Origin: Pseudomonas sp. CCC3.1 | GTDB taxonomy: Bacteria; Pseudomonadota; Gammaproteobacteria; Pseudomonadales; Pseudomonadaceae | DNA length: 64,000 nucleotides | Assembly (NCBI RefSeq): GCF_034347405.1 | Contig: NZ_CP133778.1 | Location: forward strand, 3,224,001-3,288,000 | Direction: 5' to 3' | In this document: piece after piece, positions 52,693 to 62,908 of the stretch | Numbering within the stretch: the first letter of the stretch is position 1 | Layout of the letters: each line of letters begins with the position of its first letter | Made by a program: the position numbers and the translations under genes | The notes under the pieces: generated by a model | Databases searched by the model: none | Seen by the model: the letters and a program-made list of their open reading frames with translations, nothing else | What the model was told of the DNA's origin: nothing

Positions 52693-53933
52693 GGCTGCTC
52701 TCCTGTGGGTGCACCGAGGTCCAGCGGCGTCACGACAAGGCCTTTGAGACTGGCTTCGGAATCGAGCAAGAACTGGCCTGAACTGACCACCTGCTGACCT
52801 TCCTGCAGCCCGTGCAAGATTGCGGTCTGGCCGTCGTTTTCCTGACCGGTCTGCACCTCGACCGGCTGAAAGTGACCGCCCTCTTGCGCCACCATGACCA
52901 AGGCCTGCTGCCCGGTACGAATCACGGCCTCGCTGGGCACCCACAACACGCTCTGCGGGACGCTGCGTTCAAGGCTGACCTGTGCAGTCAAACCCGGCCT
53001 GAGCTGTAAGTCGGGGTTGGGCAATTGGACCCGAACCTGCAACGTCCGGCTGTCGTCACGGGTTTGCGGCAGAATCGCACTGACCGTGCCTTTGAGCACC
53101 GTCCCCGGTAACGCTGGCAAGCGCGCCTCGACGGTTTGCCCGACCAGCACCGCTCCCGCCTGCGCTTCGGGCAACGCCACGGCCAGCCAGACGCTGTCCA
53201 GGCCATTGACCCGCGCTACGGTTTCACCCAGCGCCAGGGTCATGCCCTGGCGGATATTCAATTCTTGCAACACGCCGCCCAGAGGGCTGGTGATGGTCAG
53301 ATTGGGCTGTACCTTGCCGCTGCGCTCAACCTGTGTGATCAACGCCTCTGGCATGCCGGTAAGGCGCAAACGCTGGCGGGCCGCGGCCAGCAACCCGGCA
53401 TCGCCCGTACGCTTGAGGGCCAGGAACTCTTCCTGAGCCGCCGCCCACTCCGGGACCAGCACGTCAGCCAATGCGGCATTGGCCTTCAACACATCACCGG
53501 GCGCCAGGTTATACACGCGCTCGACAAAACCGGGCGTGCGGGCCTGAATCACTGCGACGTCGCGCTCATTGAGCGCCAGCACCCCGGACGCATCGACGCG
53601 TGTGGCCAACATGCCGCGACTGACCGTTGCCAGGCGCACGCCCAGATTCTGGGTCAGGCTGGGGTCTATGTTCAGCGCCGCCGTGCCGCCTTTGTCGTCG
53701 GCGTACTGCGCCACCAATTGCATGTCCATAAAGGGCGATTTGCCCGGCTTGTCGAACTTTTGCTGCGGGAACATCGGATCGTACCAATACAACGCCTTGG
53801 GTTCGTTCATCGCCCCGGTCTGCGCCATGCCCATTCCAGCGCCATGGGGATGCCCCACCCACCAGCCTGCTGTAACCCCCAACGCCACCGATACACCGAC
53901 CAGCAGACACACTGTTGCCGTGTTAAGCCTCAT
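52689..53933 (-). CDS. cusB: Membrane-fusion adaptor protein (CusB family)
   Basis: A 414-residue periplasmic adaptor. It begins with an uncleaved or signal-anchor segment, then a heavy-metal-binding domain ([25 protein letters not shown]), which is diagnostic of CusB-type proteins. Hairpin, lipoyl and barrel domains follow ([44 protein letters not shown]). It links the CusA pump with the outer-membrane channel. Overlaps of 4 bases on both sides mark a tightly coupled operon. Confidence 0.92.
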   Translation of the reverse strand: MRLNTATVCLLVGVSVALGVTAGWWVGHPHGAGMGMAQTGAMNEPKALYWYDPMFPQQKFDKPGKSPFMDMQLVAQYADDKGGTAALNIDPSLTQNLGVRLATVSRGMLATRVDASGVLALNERDVAVIQARTPGFVERVYNLAPGDVLKANAALADVLVPEWAAAQEEFLALKRTGDAGLLAAARQRLRLTGMPEALITQVERSGKVQPNLTITSPLGGVLQELNIRQGMTLALGETVARVNGLDSVWLAVALPEAQAGAVLVGQTVEARLPALPGTVLKGTVSAILPQTRDDSRTLQVRVQLPNPDLQLRPGLTAQVSLERSVPQSVLWVPSEAVIRTGQQALVMVAQEGGHFQPVEVQTGQENDGQTAILHGLQEGQQVVSSGQFLLDSEASLKGLVVTPLDLGAPTGEQP

Positions 53934-55186
53934 TGCGCACCCTCCCCATAGGCGAAATACAGACGGGCATTGACCGCCGCACGCTGCTCTTCAACATCGA
54001 CCTGCTTAAGACGGGCATCGATCAACGCGCGACGGGCCGCCACCAGCGCACTCAAGTCGCCCTTGCCTGCGCGGTAACTGGCCATGCTCAGGTCGACCTT
54101 TTGCGTGGCCAGCGGGATCAGGCTGTCCTGGCTGCGTTGCACGGCGCGATTAAGGCGCTGATAGTCAGCCAAGTCATTTTCCAACTGCTGGGCATGCTCG
54201 CGGGCCAGGTCTTCGCGCTCATCATCGAGCTGACTGAGTTCAGCTTGCCGGGCGGCAATCACCGGGTTTTGCCGAGTACCGGGAAACAGCGGCAGATCCC
54301 ATGAGAACTGCACGCTGACCATGTCCCCGAACTGCGGGTCACGGTGTTGGTAATCCACCTCCCAGCCCCAGTCAGAGTGCTTCTGCGACTCGGCTTCATG
54401 CAGCCTGGCTTGCGCTTCGCGGGTCATGGGCACAAAGGCGGCAAGTTGCGGATGGTGCTGCACGTTGTGTTCGTAACGCCCGGTTTCGACCGGCCATTCG
54501 GGCAAGCGTCCCAACGGTTTATCGCCGCCCGCCGGGCCAATCCAGCGCTTGAGGGCAGCACGCGCCTGGGCGCGCTGACGAATCAAGTCGTCCTGCTGTT
54601 CGTCCAGTTGCGCGGCTTCCTGTTTAGGCGTCACGGCGTCGGCGGGTTGTGCGCGACCGCCCGCAATTGCGGCGCGCACGGCGTCGCTCAACAGGCGGTT
54701 TTCTTTGTAAAAGTCCTGGAACAGCGCGTCCTTGCGCTCAACCGAATAACTGCTGATCCAGGCCAGCGCGGTGGCTTGGCGCACATTCAACAGGGCTATC
54801 CGACGCTGCGCGATGGCACTGTCCACCGCCGCATCTGCCACCTCGACCCGCGCCTTGCGCTTGTCACTGTTGGGCACTTCCTGACGGATACCGACCATCT
54901 GCATGGTCATGAAGTCGCGGTCCAGACTGCCGCGATTCGGGCCGCCGACCGGAAAGTTCTGCACCCCCAGCACCAGCTTCGGGTCGGGCAATTCACCGGC
55001 GGGAATGGCTAAACGGCTGGCGGCCAGAATACTGGCATTCTGTGCCGCCAGCGCAGGCGCCGTGTTTTCGGCCAGCCGCAACGCTTCATCGAAGGTCAAC
55101 CCGCTCGCAAAAGCCGGCCACGCAAGTACGCTTGCAACCAGGCCGACCGCCAAGGGCCAACCTGTGCGAAAGCACATGGATTTCAT
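53930..55186 (-). CDS. cusC: TolC-like outer-membrane channel (CusC family)
   Basis: A 418-residue outer-membrane efflux protein. The signal peptide is FRTGWPLAVGLVASVLAWPAFASG. It has two repeats of the OEP type (LTFDEALRLAENTAPALAAQNASILAASRLAIPAGELPDPKLVLGVQNFPV; QRSQDSLIPLATQKVDLSMASYRAGKGDLSALVAARRALIDARL). No lipobox is evident, unlike E. coli CusC. Together with cusB and cusA it forms the trans-envelope copper/silver pump. Confidence 0.9.
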   Translation of the reverse strand: MKSMCFRTGWPLAVGLVASVLAWPAFASGLTFDEALRLAENTAPALAAQNASILAASRLAIPAGELPDPKLVLGVQNFPVGGPNRGSLDRDFMTMQMVGIRQEVPNSDKRKARVEVADAAVDSAIAQRRIALLNVRQATALAWISSYSVERKDALFQDFYKENRLLSDAVRAAIAGGRAQPADAVTPKQEAAQLDEQQDDLIRQRAQARAALKRWIGPAGGDKPLGRLPEWPVETGRYEHNVQHHPQLAAFVPMTREAQARLHEAESQKHSDWGWEVDYQHRDPQFGDMVSVQFSWDLPLFPGTRQNPVIAARQAELSQLDDEREDLAREHAQQLENDLADYQRLNRAVQRSQDSLIPLATQKVDLSMASYRAGKGDLSALVAARRALIDARLKQVDVEEQRAAVNARLYFAYGEGAQ

Positions 55187-55284
55187 GTTTTAAATTCCTG
55201 TGATGATCCCGTGCGCGTTGCAAAAAAGCAGCGCGCAACACTGCATCCCGCTCATGCGGAACACACTTGAAAAAAGGACAGGAA

Positions 55285-55626
55285 TTAAACGCGTGGCGGA
55301 CGCCAGACCCCGGACGGGGTGGAAGCAGGCACGGCATCGCTGAAAAACGCAGGCGTTACCGGGTGACGCAAAGAGAGTGCGGGCTTGATGACTGAAACTT
55401 GCAGCAGGGTCCCGGCCTTGCACTCTTGGCCAGGTTTACACGACTTGCCATGATCGGACGGGGCCTTGCTGTCAGCGCAACAGTCCATGCCCATGTCGTC
55501 CATCATCTTCATGCTCAGGGCCTGCATCGGACACGGCTCGGTCGATGACTGAACGCCCGCCATCCCGCTCAGGGGAAGCGTCAGGCTAAGAACGAAAATG
55601 AGGCAAAGTCGCAGGTAGCGTTTCAT
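55285..55626 (-). CDS. Small exported Cys/Met-rich protein of the cus operon
   Basis: A 113-residue protein from the ATG at 55626 with a signal peptide (MKRYLRLCLIFVLSLTLPLSGMAG). The mature part contains MQALSMKMMDDMGMDCCAD and SKAPSDHGKSCKPGQECKAG, a set of Met, Cys and His suited to Cu(I) binding. It ends with a variable tail (GVWRPPRV). It lies 98 bases upstream of cusC in the same direction. Small unannotated proteins of this kind often accompany cusCBA in Pseudomonas. The function is unknown; copper binding or sensing is likely. Confidence 0.65.
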   Translation of the reverse strand: MKRYLRLCLIFVLSLTLPLSGMAGVQSSTEPCPMQALSMKMMDDMGMDCCADSKAPSDHGKSCKPGQECKAGTLLQVSVIKPALSLRHPVTPAFFSDAVPASTPSGVWRPPRV

Positions 55627-55970
55627 GGGGCGCGAGTCTAATCGGTAAAAATAGCGCATACAATTGGTCGGTCAGGCGTCATCAAAACGTGGTGGAATTA
55701 AGCGCGCATTATCAACGCGGGCGATTTTTTAAAAGATCAAAAGATCGCGAGGCGAGCTCGCTCCTACAGAGGTTTTGAGCCACTGTCCAAACCCAAATTT
55801 ACGGATAAATATCGATTAGATAGCACATTGACTGGCTCAACAGGCCCCAGTTTCGCTAAGCTGCGCACATGTGCACCTCATGCAGCGCTGCGCAGAACCC
55901 GATATGAAACGTTATTTGAGCACTATGACGTTCCACCCTCCCACATCCTCCAACCGTCAGCGGTGAGCGC
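55627..55970. other. Intergenic region with half REP unit
   Basis: Divergent promoters for the cus operon and the amidase. 55731-55769 is half of a family A REP (GATCGCGAGGCGAGCTCGCTCCTACAG). A 20-codon frame at 55904-55966 could encode a leader peptide for the amidase but lacks a ribosome site. No convincing copper-regulator palindrome was seen. Confidence 0.45.
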
Positions 55971-57680
55971 ATGATCGAAGTCACTGAAGTTTCCATTGCC
56001 CAATTGCGTGAGGCCCTTGAATCGGGTCAGACCACGGCGGTTGAGCTGGTCATGTCGTACCTTGCACGGATCGAGGCCTACGATGGCCCCGACACAGCGA
56101 CCGCACTCAACGCGGTGGTGGTGCGCAACCCCGAAGCGCTGAAAGAAGCCCAAGCCTCGGATGCCCGTCGCGCCAAGGGCCAGACCCTCGGGCCGCTGGA
56201 CGGCATTCCCTATACCGCCAAGGACAGCTATCTGGTCAAGGGGCTCACCGCCGCGTCCGGCAGCCCGGCCTTCAAAGACCTGATTGCCTATCGCGATGCG
56301 TTCACCATCGAGCGTTTGCGTGGCGCCGGGGCCATTTGCCTGGGCAAAACCAATATGCCGCCCATGGCCAACGGCGGCATGCAGCGCGGCGTGTATGGCC
56401 GCGCCGAAAGCCCGTACAACGCCGACTACCTGACGGCGCCCTTTGCCTCGGGTTCTTCAAACGGCGCCGGCACGGCCACAGCCGCCAGCTTTTCGGCCTT
56501 TGGCCTGGCAGAAGAAACCTGGTCCAGCGGTCGCGGCCCGGCGTCGAACAATGGCCTGTGCGCCTACACCCCGTCACGCGGCGTGATTTCGGTGCGCGGC
56601 AACTGGCCGCTGACCCCGACCATGGATGTGGTGGTGCCGTACGCCAGAACCATGGCCGACCTGCTGCAAGTGCTCGATGTGGTGGTCGCCCAAGACCCGG
56701 ACACCCGTGGCGACCTGTGGCGCATGCAACCTTGGGTGCCGCTGCCGAGCGTTGAATCGGTGCGTCCGGCGTCATATCTGGACCTGGCAGCCAATGCGCA
56801 ATCGCTGGCTGGCAAACGCTTTGGTGTACCGCGCATGTACATCAACGCTGACCCTGAAGCCGGCACGGCAGAGAAACCTGGCATCGGTGGCCCGACCGGG
56901 CAACGGATTATCACCCGAGCCTCGGTCATCGACCTGTGGCAAGCGGCACGCCAGGCCCTTGAAGCCAAAGGCTGCGAAGTGATCGAAGTCGACTTCCCGC
57001 TGGTGTCCAATTGCGAAGGCGACCGTCCCGGTGCACCGACCGTGTTTACCCGCGGCCTGGTGTCCAAAGAGTTCTTGCACCATGAACTGTGGGACTTGTC
57101 AGCCTGGGCGTTCGACGACTTCTTGCGGGCCAACGACGACCCGAAACTCAACCGTTTGGCAGATGTTAACGGCGCGCTGATATTCCCTCACGACCCGGGC
57201 ACCCTGCCCAACCGCGAAGACGACCTGGGGGCGGGCATGGACGAATACGTGCGCATGGCCGAACGCGGGATTACCCCTTGGGATCAGATTTCCACCTTGC
57301 CGGACGGCTTGCGCGGCCTGGAACAGACCCGTCGAATCGACCTTGAAGACTGGATGGACCGCCTGGGACTGGACGCCGTGCTGTTCCCGACCGTGGCCGA
57401 CGTTGGCCCGGCCGATGCCGATGTAAACCCGGCGTCGGCCGACATTGCCTGGAGCAACGGCGTGTGGGTGGCCAACGGCAACCTTGCGATCCGCCATTTG
57501 GGCGTGCCGACCGTCACCGTACCGATGGGTGTGATGGCCGACATAGGCATGCCGGTCGGGCTGACCTTTGCCGGACGTGCCTATGACGACTCGGCGCTGC
57601 TGCGCTTTGGCTCGGCGTTCGAATCGCTGGGCAATATACGCATGATCCCCCCGCGTACCCCGCCGTTGTCGGCGGTGTAA
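55971..57680 (+). CDS. Amidase signature family enzyme
   Basis: A 569-residue amidase, larger than GatA. The catalytic lysine is K84 (GIPYTAKDSY). The Ser-rich loop is GSSNGAG with the cis-Ser near 163, and the aligned nucleophile is about S186 in EETWSSGRGPAS, where most relatives read DTGGSIRIPA. Hence the signature is variant but the Ser-cisSer-Lys set looks retained. The C-terminus has LGVPTVTVPMGVMADIGMPVGLTF. It probably hydrolyses a small amide; the substrate is unknown. It is monocistronic and followed by a REP element. Confidence 0.85.
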   Translation: MIEVTEVSIAQLREALESGQTTAVELVMSYLARIEAYDGPDTATALNAVVVRNPEALKEAQASDARRAKGQTLGPLDGIPYTAKDSYLVKGLTAASGSPAFKDLIAYRDAFTIERLRGAGAICLGKTNMPPMANGGMQRGVYGRAESPYNADYLTAPFASGSSNGAGTATAASFSAFGLAEETWSSGRGPASNNGLCAYTPSRGVISVRGNWPLTPTMDVVVPYARTMADLLQVLDVVVAQDPDTRGDLWRMQPWVPLPSVESVRPASYLDLAANAQSLAGKRFGVPRMYINADPEAGTAEKPGIGGPTGQRIITRASVIDLWQAARQALEAKGCEVIEVDFPLVSNCEGDRPGAPTVFTRGLVSKEFLHHELWDLSAWAFDDFLRANDDPKLNRLADVNGALIFPHDPGTLPNREDDLGAGMDEYVRMAERGITPWDQISTLPDGLRGLEQTRRIDLEDWMDRLGLDAVLFPTVADVGPADADVNPASADIAWSNGVWVANGNLAIRHLGVPTVTVPMGVMADIGMPVGLTFAGRAYDDSALLRFGSAFESLGNIRMIPPRTPPLSAV

Positions 57681-57687
57681 GCCCCCT

Positions 57688-57757
57688 CTGTAGGAGCGAG
57701 CTTGCCTCGCGATCTTTTGATCGTTTAAAAGATCGCGAGGCAAGCTCGCTCCTACAG
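57688..57757. repeat. REP-like inverted repeat, family A
   Basis: CTGTAGGAGCGAGCTTGCCTCGCGATC and its reverse complement around TTTTGATCGTTTAAAA. It begins 8 bases after the amidase stop codon and can act as a transcript end. Confidence 0.85.
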
Positions 57758-57898
57758 GCACCAACCTCGGTCACTAACAACACCCAACGCACTGATTTAA
57801 TGCGTATTCCCTCCCCTTGAGTCACCACACCCCATGATGGCTAGTGGCCTGCTTCTTGCTGTGGCTTTTCTATCTCAATGCCGCCGTTGGAGACGTGA

Positions 57899-60064
57899 AT
57901 GTCGCTATCAAGCAGTTCAATGCAGCTTTCTTCCAACGAAAAACGTTGGCTGCCCTGGTTCGGCAAGACCGGAAAACTGGCCATGGGCTGGGCATGCTGG
58001 CTCAATCGTTCGGCGTATCCGGTGCTGGAGCAAACCTTCGAAGCCATTGCGCAGACCCGCGTGCAATTGCTGCACAACTGGACCCGCGAGCAGTGGGAGC
58101 ATTTGAGCGAGTTGGCCGAGCATGTGGGCAACGACTTGGCCCATCTCGATCAGACCACCTTGCTCGACACGCTCAAGCAAGCCGAAGACTTTTCGGAATT
58201 GTTTGTGGTTGACCCGCACGGCCAGGTAATCACCTCGACCTGGAGCGGACGCAGCAAAAACCAGCCGCACACCCCTAGGGCTTTAGCCGAAGGCTTGAAA
58301 GCGCCGTTTCTGCACGGCCCCTACGCAGACCCACTGACCCTGCAAATCGGTCCTTCGTCGTCGAAGTTCCATGACGAAGTCACGCTGATGTTTTATCAAC
58401 CCCTCAACGCCCATGGCAAAACCCTGGGCTGTCTGTGCGCCCGCGTGCCCAACGATGTGCTCGGCGACCTGATTCAGCGCGAGGCCGGGCATATTTATGC
58501 CGAGTCGGGCGACAACTATCTGTTTATGGCGCAATCACGCTTCGACCCGGCTATCCAACCGGGCACGGCCTTGTCGCGCTCACGCTTTGAAGACGGCACC
58601 TTCAGCCACGGCGAGAACCTGAAAAGTGGCGTGCACACGCCCTGGAAAACCGTGCAGATTCAGCGCCACACCGAGCTGGAGTTGCGCTTCACCGACCCAG
58701 CCACCCAACAACTGCACCCCGGCGTGCGTGAAACCATTCGCAACGGCTCCAATCTGTTCGTGACCTACCCCGGTTACTCGGACTACCGGCATATCCCGGT
58801 GGTCGGCAAGGGGGTCACCTTCCAACTGCCCGGCTCGCCAGATCGCTGGGGCATGATGTGCGAAGCCGATCTGGAAGAGGTCTACCGCCGCCGCTCGCTG
58901 AGTTATGGGCTGATGAAGCCCTACCTCGCGACCATGGCCGGTCTGTTTGCCTGCAACTTTGCGGTTCAGCATTACAGTGGCCTGGATCAGACCTTGATCG
59001 ATGCCATTGAGGTAGTAAGCATGGCCGGTGCCACCGTGTTTTTTGGTCTGCTGGGACCCAAGCGACTGGCCGCCCGCCTGAGCGAAATGACCGGTGTGAT
59101 CAGGACCATTGCCGAGGGCGAAGGCAATCTGCGCCAGCGTCTGGACACCCGCCAAATGGCCAATGATGAAACCGGCGACATGGGCCGCTGGATCAACAGT
59201 TTTATCGACCATCTGGACTCGGTGGTCGGGCAAGTGGTCAAGGCCAGCCATCACGTCGGCGCCACCAACCAAATGATGCTGGGCCGCAGCCAGGAAGCCA
59301 GCCTGACCTCGGTCGAAGTCACTGACGCCGTGCACCACATGATGCTTATTGTCGAAGACCAACTGGGTGAAATTCAGCAAGCCAGCGCCAGCGCCGAACA
59401 GATGAAACAGGCCATGGATGAAGTGGTCACCCGCGCCCGCGAACAGTTTTTGAAGGTGCAGCAAGGCACGCAATCGATTCGCGATGTGGTCGAGCGTTCG
59501 ACGTCCAGCGTGCAGTTGCTCGACAGCCGCATGGCGCAAATCGGCAACATCACAGGCTTGATCAGCGCCATCACCCACCAGACCAACCTGTTGGCGCTGA
59601 ACGCGGCCATTGAAGCTGCTCGCGCAGGCGAGCATGGACGCGGCTTTGCGGTGGTTGCTGATGAGGTGCGCAGCCTGGCATCGCGCACCTCGCGCGCCGC
59701 CGATGACATTCGCAAGATGGTCGAAGGCCTGCAAAGTGAAACCCGGCAGGCCGTGAGTTTTATGGAGGACGGGGTTAAAGACGTCGACAACAGCCTGCGC
59801 CTCTCCGAAGAAGCTTCATCGGAAAACGTGCAATTGCATCAGGCGGTAGAAAGTATGTTTGCGATCATTCAACAGCTCAATCGCCGCAGCCTGGACTGCG
59901 GCAAAACCATCAAGAGCGTCGATCAGTCTTCAACCGAAATGCGCCAGACCGTGGTCGTGCTGCAAAGCAGCGCTGAAAGCGTGAGGCTTAATGCCAACAA
60001 GCTGCAAAAGCTGGTGGGCCAGTTCGAAGTCAGTCAACAGCCTGTACCGGGTGCAGCAGCCTGA
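57899..60064 (+). CDS. Methyl-accepting chemotaxis protein with Aer-like topology
   Basis: A 721-residue chemoreceptor. There is no N-terminal membrane anchor; residues 1-335 include a Cache-like sensor with [18 protein letters not shown] and a second half near [22 protein letters not shown] residues (about 286-305). Two hydrophobic segments come later (341-357, 368-386), followed by a HAMP-like region ([13 protein letters not shown]) and the signalling hairpin tip [35 protein letters not shown]. This places sensor and signal domains both in the cytoplasm, like Aer. No methylation-site alignment was attempted. It is upstream of amtB, on the other strand. Confidence 0.85.
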   Translation: MSLSSSSMQLSSNEKRWLPWFGKTGKLAMGWACWLNRSAYPVLEQTFEAIAQTRVQLLHNWTREQWEHLSELAEHVGNDLAHLDQTTLLDTLKQAEDFSELFVVDPHGQVITSTWSGRSKNQPHTPRALAEGLKAPFLHGPYADPLTLQIGPSSSKFHDEVTLMFYQPLNAHGKTLGCLCARVPNDVLGDLIQREAGHIYAESGDNYLFMAQSRFDPAIQPGTALSRSRFEDGTFSHGENLKSGVHTPWKTVQIQRHTELELRFTDPATQQLHPGVRETIRNGSNLFVTYPGYSDYRHIPVVGKGVTFQLPGSPDRWGMMCEADLEEVYRRRSLSYGLMKPYLATMAGLFACNFAVQHYSGLDQTLIDAIEVVSMAGATVFFGLLGPKRLAARLSEMTGVIRTIAEGEGNLRQRLDTRQMANDETGDMGRWINSFIDHLDSVVGQVVKASHHVGATNQMMLGRSQEASLTSVEVTDAVHHMMLIVEDQLGEIQQASASAEQMKQAMDEVVTRAREQFLKVQQGTQSIRDVVERSTSSVQLLDSRMAQIGNITGLISAITHQTNLLALNAAIEAARAGEHGRGFAVVADEVRSLASRTSRAADDIRKMVEGLQSETRQAVSFMEDGVKDVDNSLRLSEEASSENVQLHQAVESMFAIIQQLNRRSLDCGKTIKSVDQSSTEMRQTVVVLQSSAESVRLNANKLQKLVGQFEVSQQPVPGAAA

Positions 60065-60111
60065 GTACGGACCTGCGTCAGGCTGCCAGTGACCTGGCAG
60101 CCTGCTTGCCA

Positions 60112-61443
60112 TCAATGGTTATAAGCCCGCTCGTTATGCTCAGCCATATCCAGGCCCATCTCTTCCACCGATTCATCGGCGCGCAAGCCCACCACCTTGT
60201 TGACCAACTTGAGAATCACCCAGCTCACCGCAAAACAATAGACTGTGGTCAGCAGTACACCCTTGAGCTGCGCCAACACTTGCCCGCCCATGGTGACGCC
60301 CTCGACCAGACCACCCAAGGACGGCATACAGAACACCCCGGTCAGCACGGCGCCGATCATCCCGCCGATGCCATGCAAGCCGAACACATCCAGGCTGTCG
60401 TCATACCCGAAGCGACGCTTGAGCACGGTGACGCTCAGGTAGCAGAACACCCCGCACAGCAAACCAATCGCCAGCGCACCGCCGACTCCGACATAGGCAC
60501 ACGCCGGGGTGATGCCCACCAGACCGGCCAACGCACCACTGGCCAGACCCAGGGCGCTGGGTTTGCCGACCTTGAACCACTCAGTGAACATCCAGCCCAG
60601 AATGCCAGCGCAGGCGCCCAGTTGCGTGTTGAGCATGACGATTCCGGACAAGCCATTCAGGCCGCCGCCCGAACCGATATTGAAACCGAACCAGCCGACC
60701 CACAGCATGGCGGCGCCGACCATGGTCAGGCTCAGGTTGTGCGCGGGCATCGGGGTGTTTTCATAGCCTTTGCGCTTGCCCAGAATCAGGCACGCGGCCA
60801 GTGCAGCAACCCCGGCATTGATATGCACAGCGGTACCACCGGCAAAGTCCAGCACACCCCAGTTATGCATCAATGCCCCCGGCCCGCCCCACACCATATG
60901 CGCCACCGGGGCATACACCAGGGTGAACCACACCGCCATGAACAGCAGCGCCGCCGAGAACTTCATGCGCTCGGCAAACGCTCCCGCGATCAGCGCCGGG
61001 GTGATGATGGCGAAGGTCATCTGGAAGGTCACGTACACGCCCTCCGGAATGTCGCCGACCAGGCTCTCGGGCGTAATGCCTTTCAAAAAAGCCTGCCCCA
61101 GACCGCCGACAAAACTGTTGAAGGTCACCTGCCCTTCGACCATGCCCGTGGTGTCCACCACCATGCTGTAGCCATAAATCACCCAGAGCACGCCCACCAG
61201 ACCGGCAATCCCGAAGCACTGGGTAAACAGGGACAGCATGTTTTTGGCGCGCACCAGCCCGCCATAAAACAACGCCAGACCGGGCAAGCACATAAACAGC
61301 ACCAGCACCGCCGCAGTGATCATCCAGGCCGTGCTGCCGGTGTTTAATGTGGGCGCGTCGGCGGCCTGAGCCAGCGGCGCCATCAGCGTTGCCGCACACA
61401 AAAACAGTAGGGATTTGCCGAGAAGACGATTGACCATGTTCAA
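60112..61443 (-). CDS. amtB: Ammonium transporter (Amt family)
   Basis: A 443-residue Amt with a signal-peptide-like first segment (LLGKSLLFLCAATLMAPLAQA). The family patterns FYGGLVRAKNMLSLFTQCF, DFAGGTAVHINAGVAALAA (first pore histidine) and VFGLHGIGGMIGAVLTGVF (second pore histidine) are clear. It moves ammonium or ammonia. No glnK gene is adjacent. It is the last gene of the glxBCD-amtB operon, separated from glxD by a REP element, which suggests use of ammonia released by the glutamate-synthase-like enzymes. Confidence 0.93.
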   Translation of the reverse strand: MNMVNRLLGKSLLFLCAATLMAPLAQAADAPTLNTGSTAWMITAAVLVLFMCLPGLALFYGGLVRAKNMLSLFTQCFGIAGLVGVLWVIYGYSMVVDTTGMVEGQVTFNSFVGGLGQAFLKGITPESLVGDIPEGVYVTFQMTFAIITPALIAGAFAERMKFSAALLFMAVWFTLVYAPVAHMVWGGPGALMHNWGVLDFAGGTAVHINAGVAALAACLILGKRKGYENTPMPAHNLSLTMVGAAMLWVGWFGFNIGSGGGLNGLSGIVMLNTQLGACAGILGWMFTEWFKVGKPSALGLASGALAGLVGITPACAYVGVGGALAIGLLCGVFCYLSVTVLKRRFGYDDSLDVFGLHGIGGMIGAVLTGVFCMPSLGGLVEGVTMGGQVLAQLKGVLLTTVYCFAVSWVILKLVNKVVGLRADESVEEMGLDMAEHNERAYNH

Positions 61444-61470
61444 AGCTCCTGCAAAAGAACGTTCAAAATG

Positions 61471-61537
61471 CAGGAGCGAGCTTGCCTCGCGATCTTTTAA
61501 AAGATCAAAAGATCGCGAGGCAAGCTCGCTCCTACAG
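61471..61537. repeat. REP-like inverted repeat, family A
   Basis: CAGGAGCGAGCTTGCCTCGCGATC and the reverse complement around TTTTAAAAGATCAAAA. It lies between glxD and amtB and could lower amtB expression relative to glxD. Confidence 0.85.
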
Positions 61538-61550
61538 GTTTAGGGGTAGG

Positions 61551-62888
61551 TCAGTAGCCCGAGCCCGGGATCCAGTGCGTGCCTGCCAATGGCACGCGGG
61601 CCATGGCTGCCGATTCGACGGTCAGGGCAACCAGGTCTTCGGGATCAAGGTTGTGCAGGTGCGACTTGCCACACGCGCGGGCCATGGTCTGCGCCTCCAG
61701 CACCATCACGCGCAGATAGTTGGCCAGACGCCGACCGCCTTCGATCGGGTCCAGACGTTTCGACAATTCCGGGTCTTGGGTGGTAATCCCGGCCGGGTCG
61801 CGGCCGTTCTGCCAGTCGTCGTAGTAACCTGCTGCCGAACCGATTTTCTTCAGCTCGTCATCCAGCCGTGGATGGTTGTCCCCCAGGGCAATCAACGCCG
61901 CCGTGCCGATAGCCACCGCGTCGGCTCCCATCGCCATGGCCTTGGCCACATCGGCGCCGTTGCGAATCCCGCCCGACACAATCAACTGCACCTTGCGGTG
62001 CATGCCCATCTCCTGCAACGCCTGCACCGCCTGGGGAATAGCCGACAGAATCGGGATGCCCACGTGCTCAATAAACACTTCCTGAGTGGCCGCCGTGCCG
62101 CCTTGCATGCCGTCGAGCACGATCACATCAGCCCCGGCCTTAACCGCCAGCTTGACGTCGTAGTACGGGCGGCTGGCGCCAATTTTCACGTAGATGGGTT
62201 TTTCCCAATCGGTGATCTCGCGCAGTTCGGCAATTTTGATCGCCAGGTCATCCGGCCCGGTCCAGTCCGGGTGACGGCAGGCACTGCGCTGGTCGACACC
62301 AATCGGCAACGTGCGCATGCCCGCCACCCGCTCGGTCACTTTCATGCCCAGCAGCATGCCGCCACCGCCCGGCTTGGCGCCCTGCCCCAGCACGATTTCG
62401 ATGGCGTCGGCCTTGCGCAAGTCATCCGGGTTCATGCCGTAGCGCGAAGGCAAATACTGGTACACCAAATGCTGCGACTGGCCGCGCTCTTCCGGGGTCA
62501 TACCGCCGTCACCGGTGGTGGTGCTGGTACCGGCAATGGTCGCGCCACGGCCCAGTGCTTCTTTGGCATTGGCCGACAGGGCACCGAAACTCATGCCAGC
62601 GATGGTCACCGGGATTTTCAAGTGGATCGGCTTTTTCGCGAAGCGATTGCCGAGGATGACATCGGTGCCGCATTTTTCACGGTAGCCTTCCAGCGGGTAG
62701 CGCGAGACGCTGGCGCCGAGCAGCAGCAGGTCATCGAAATGCGGCAGTTTGCGCTTGGTGCCGCCGCCGCGAATGTCGTAGATGCCGGTTTCCGCAGCAC
62801 GCTGGATTTCCTGAATGGTCAGGCGGTCGAACGTGGCCGATTCGCGCAATACCGGCGTGGCTGCTGTTGGGTTAGTAGAGTCGCTCAT
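61551..62888 (-). CDS. glxD: FMN-binding glutamate synthase-like protein (GlxD / MgsC type)
   Basis: A 445-residue enzyme that corresponds to the FMN/synthase domain of GltB. IPVTIAGMSFGALSANAKEALGRGATIAGTSTTTGDGGM, EIVLGQGAKPGGGGMLLG, VDVIVLDGMQGGTAATQEVF-type residues and LIVSGGIRNGADVAKAMAMGADAVAIGTAALIALG are the FMN and 2-oxoglutarate parts. At the site of GltB's 3Fe-4S ligands it reads ACGKSHLHNL, with only one Cys left, so a classical cluster is doubtful. With the amidotransferase and GXGXG subunits it forms a three-protein synthase like N-methylglutamate synthase. The product is unproven. Confidence 0.85.
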   Translation of the reverse strand: MSDSTNPTAATPVLRESATFDRLTIQEIQRAAETGIYDIRGGGTKRKLPHFDDLLLLGASVSRYPLEGYREKCGTDVILGNRFAKKPIHLKIPVTIAGMSFGALSANAKEALGRGATIAGTSTTTGDGGMTPEERGQSQHLVYQYLPSRYGMNPDDLRKADAIEIVLGQGAKPGGGGMLLGMKVTERVAGMRTLPIGVDQRSACRHPDWTGPDDLAIKIAELREITDWEKPIYVKIGASRPYYDVKLAVKAGADVIVLDGMQGGTAATQEVFIEHVGIPILSAIPQAVQALQEMGMHRKVQLIVSGGIRNGADVAKAMAMGADAVAIGTAALIALGDNHPRLDDELKKIGSAAGYYDDWQNGRDPAGITTQDPELSKRLDPIEGGRRLANYLRVMVLEAQTMARACGKSHLHNLDPEDLVALTVESAAMARVPLAGTHWIPGSGY

Positions 62889-62908
62889 GGGGATTCTCCT
62901 CGCGCGGA

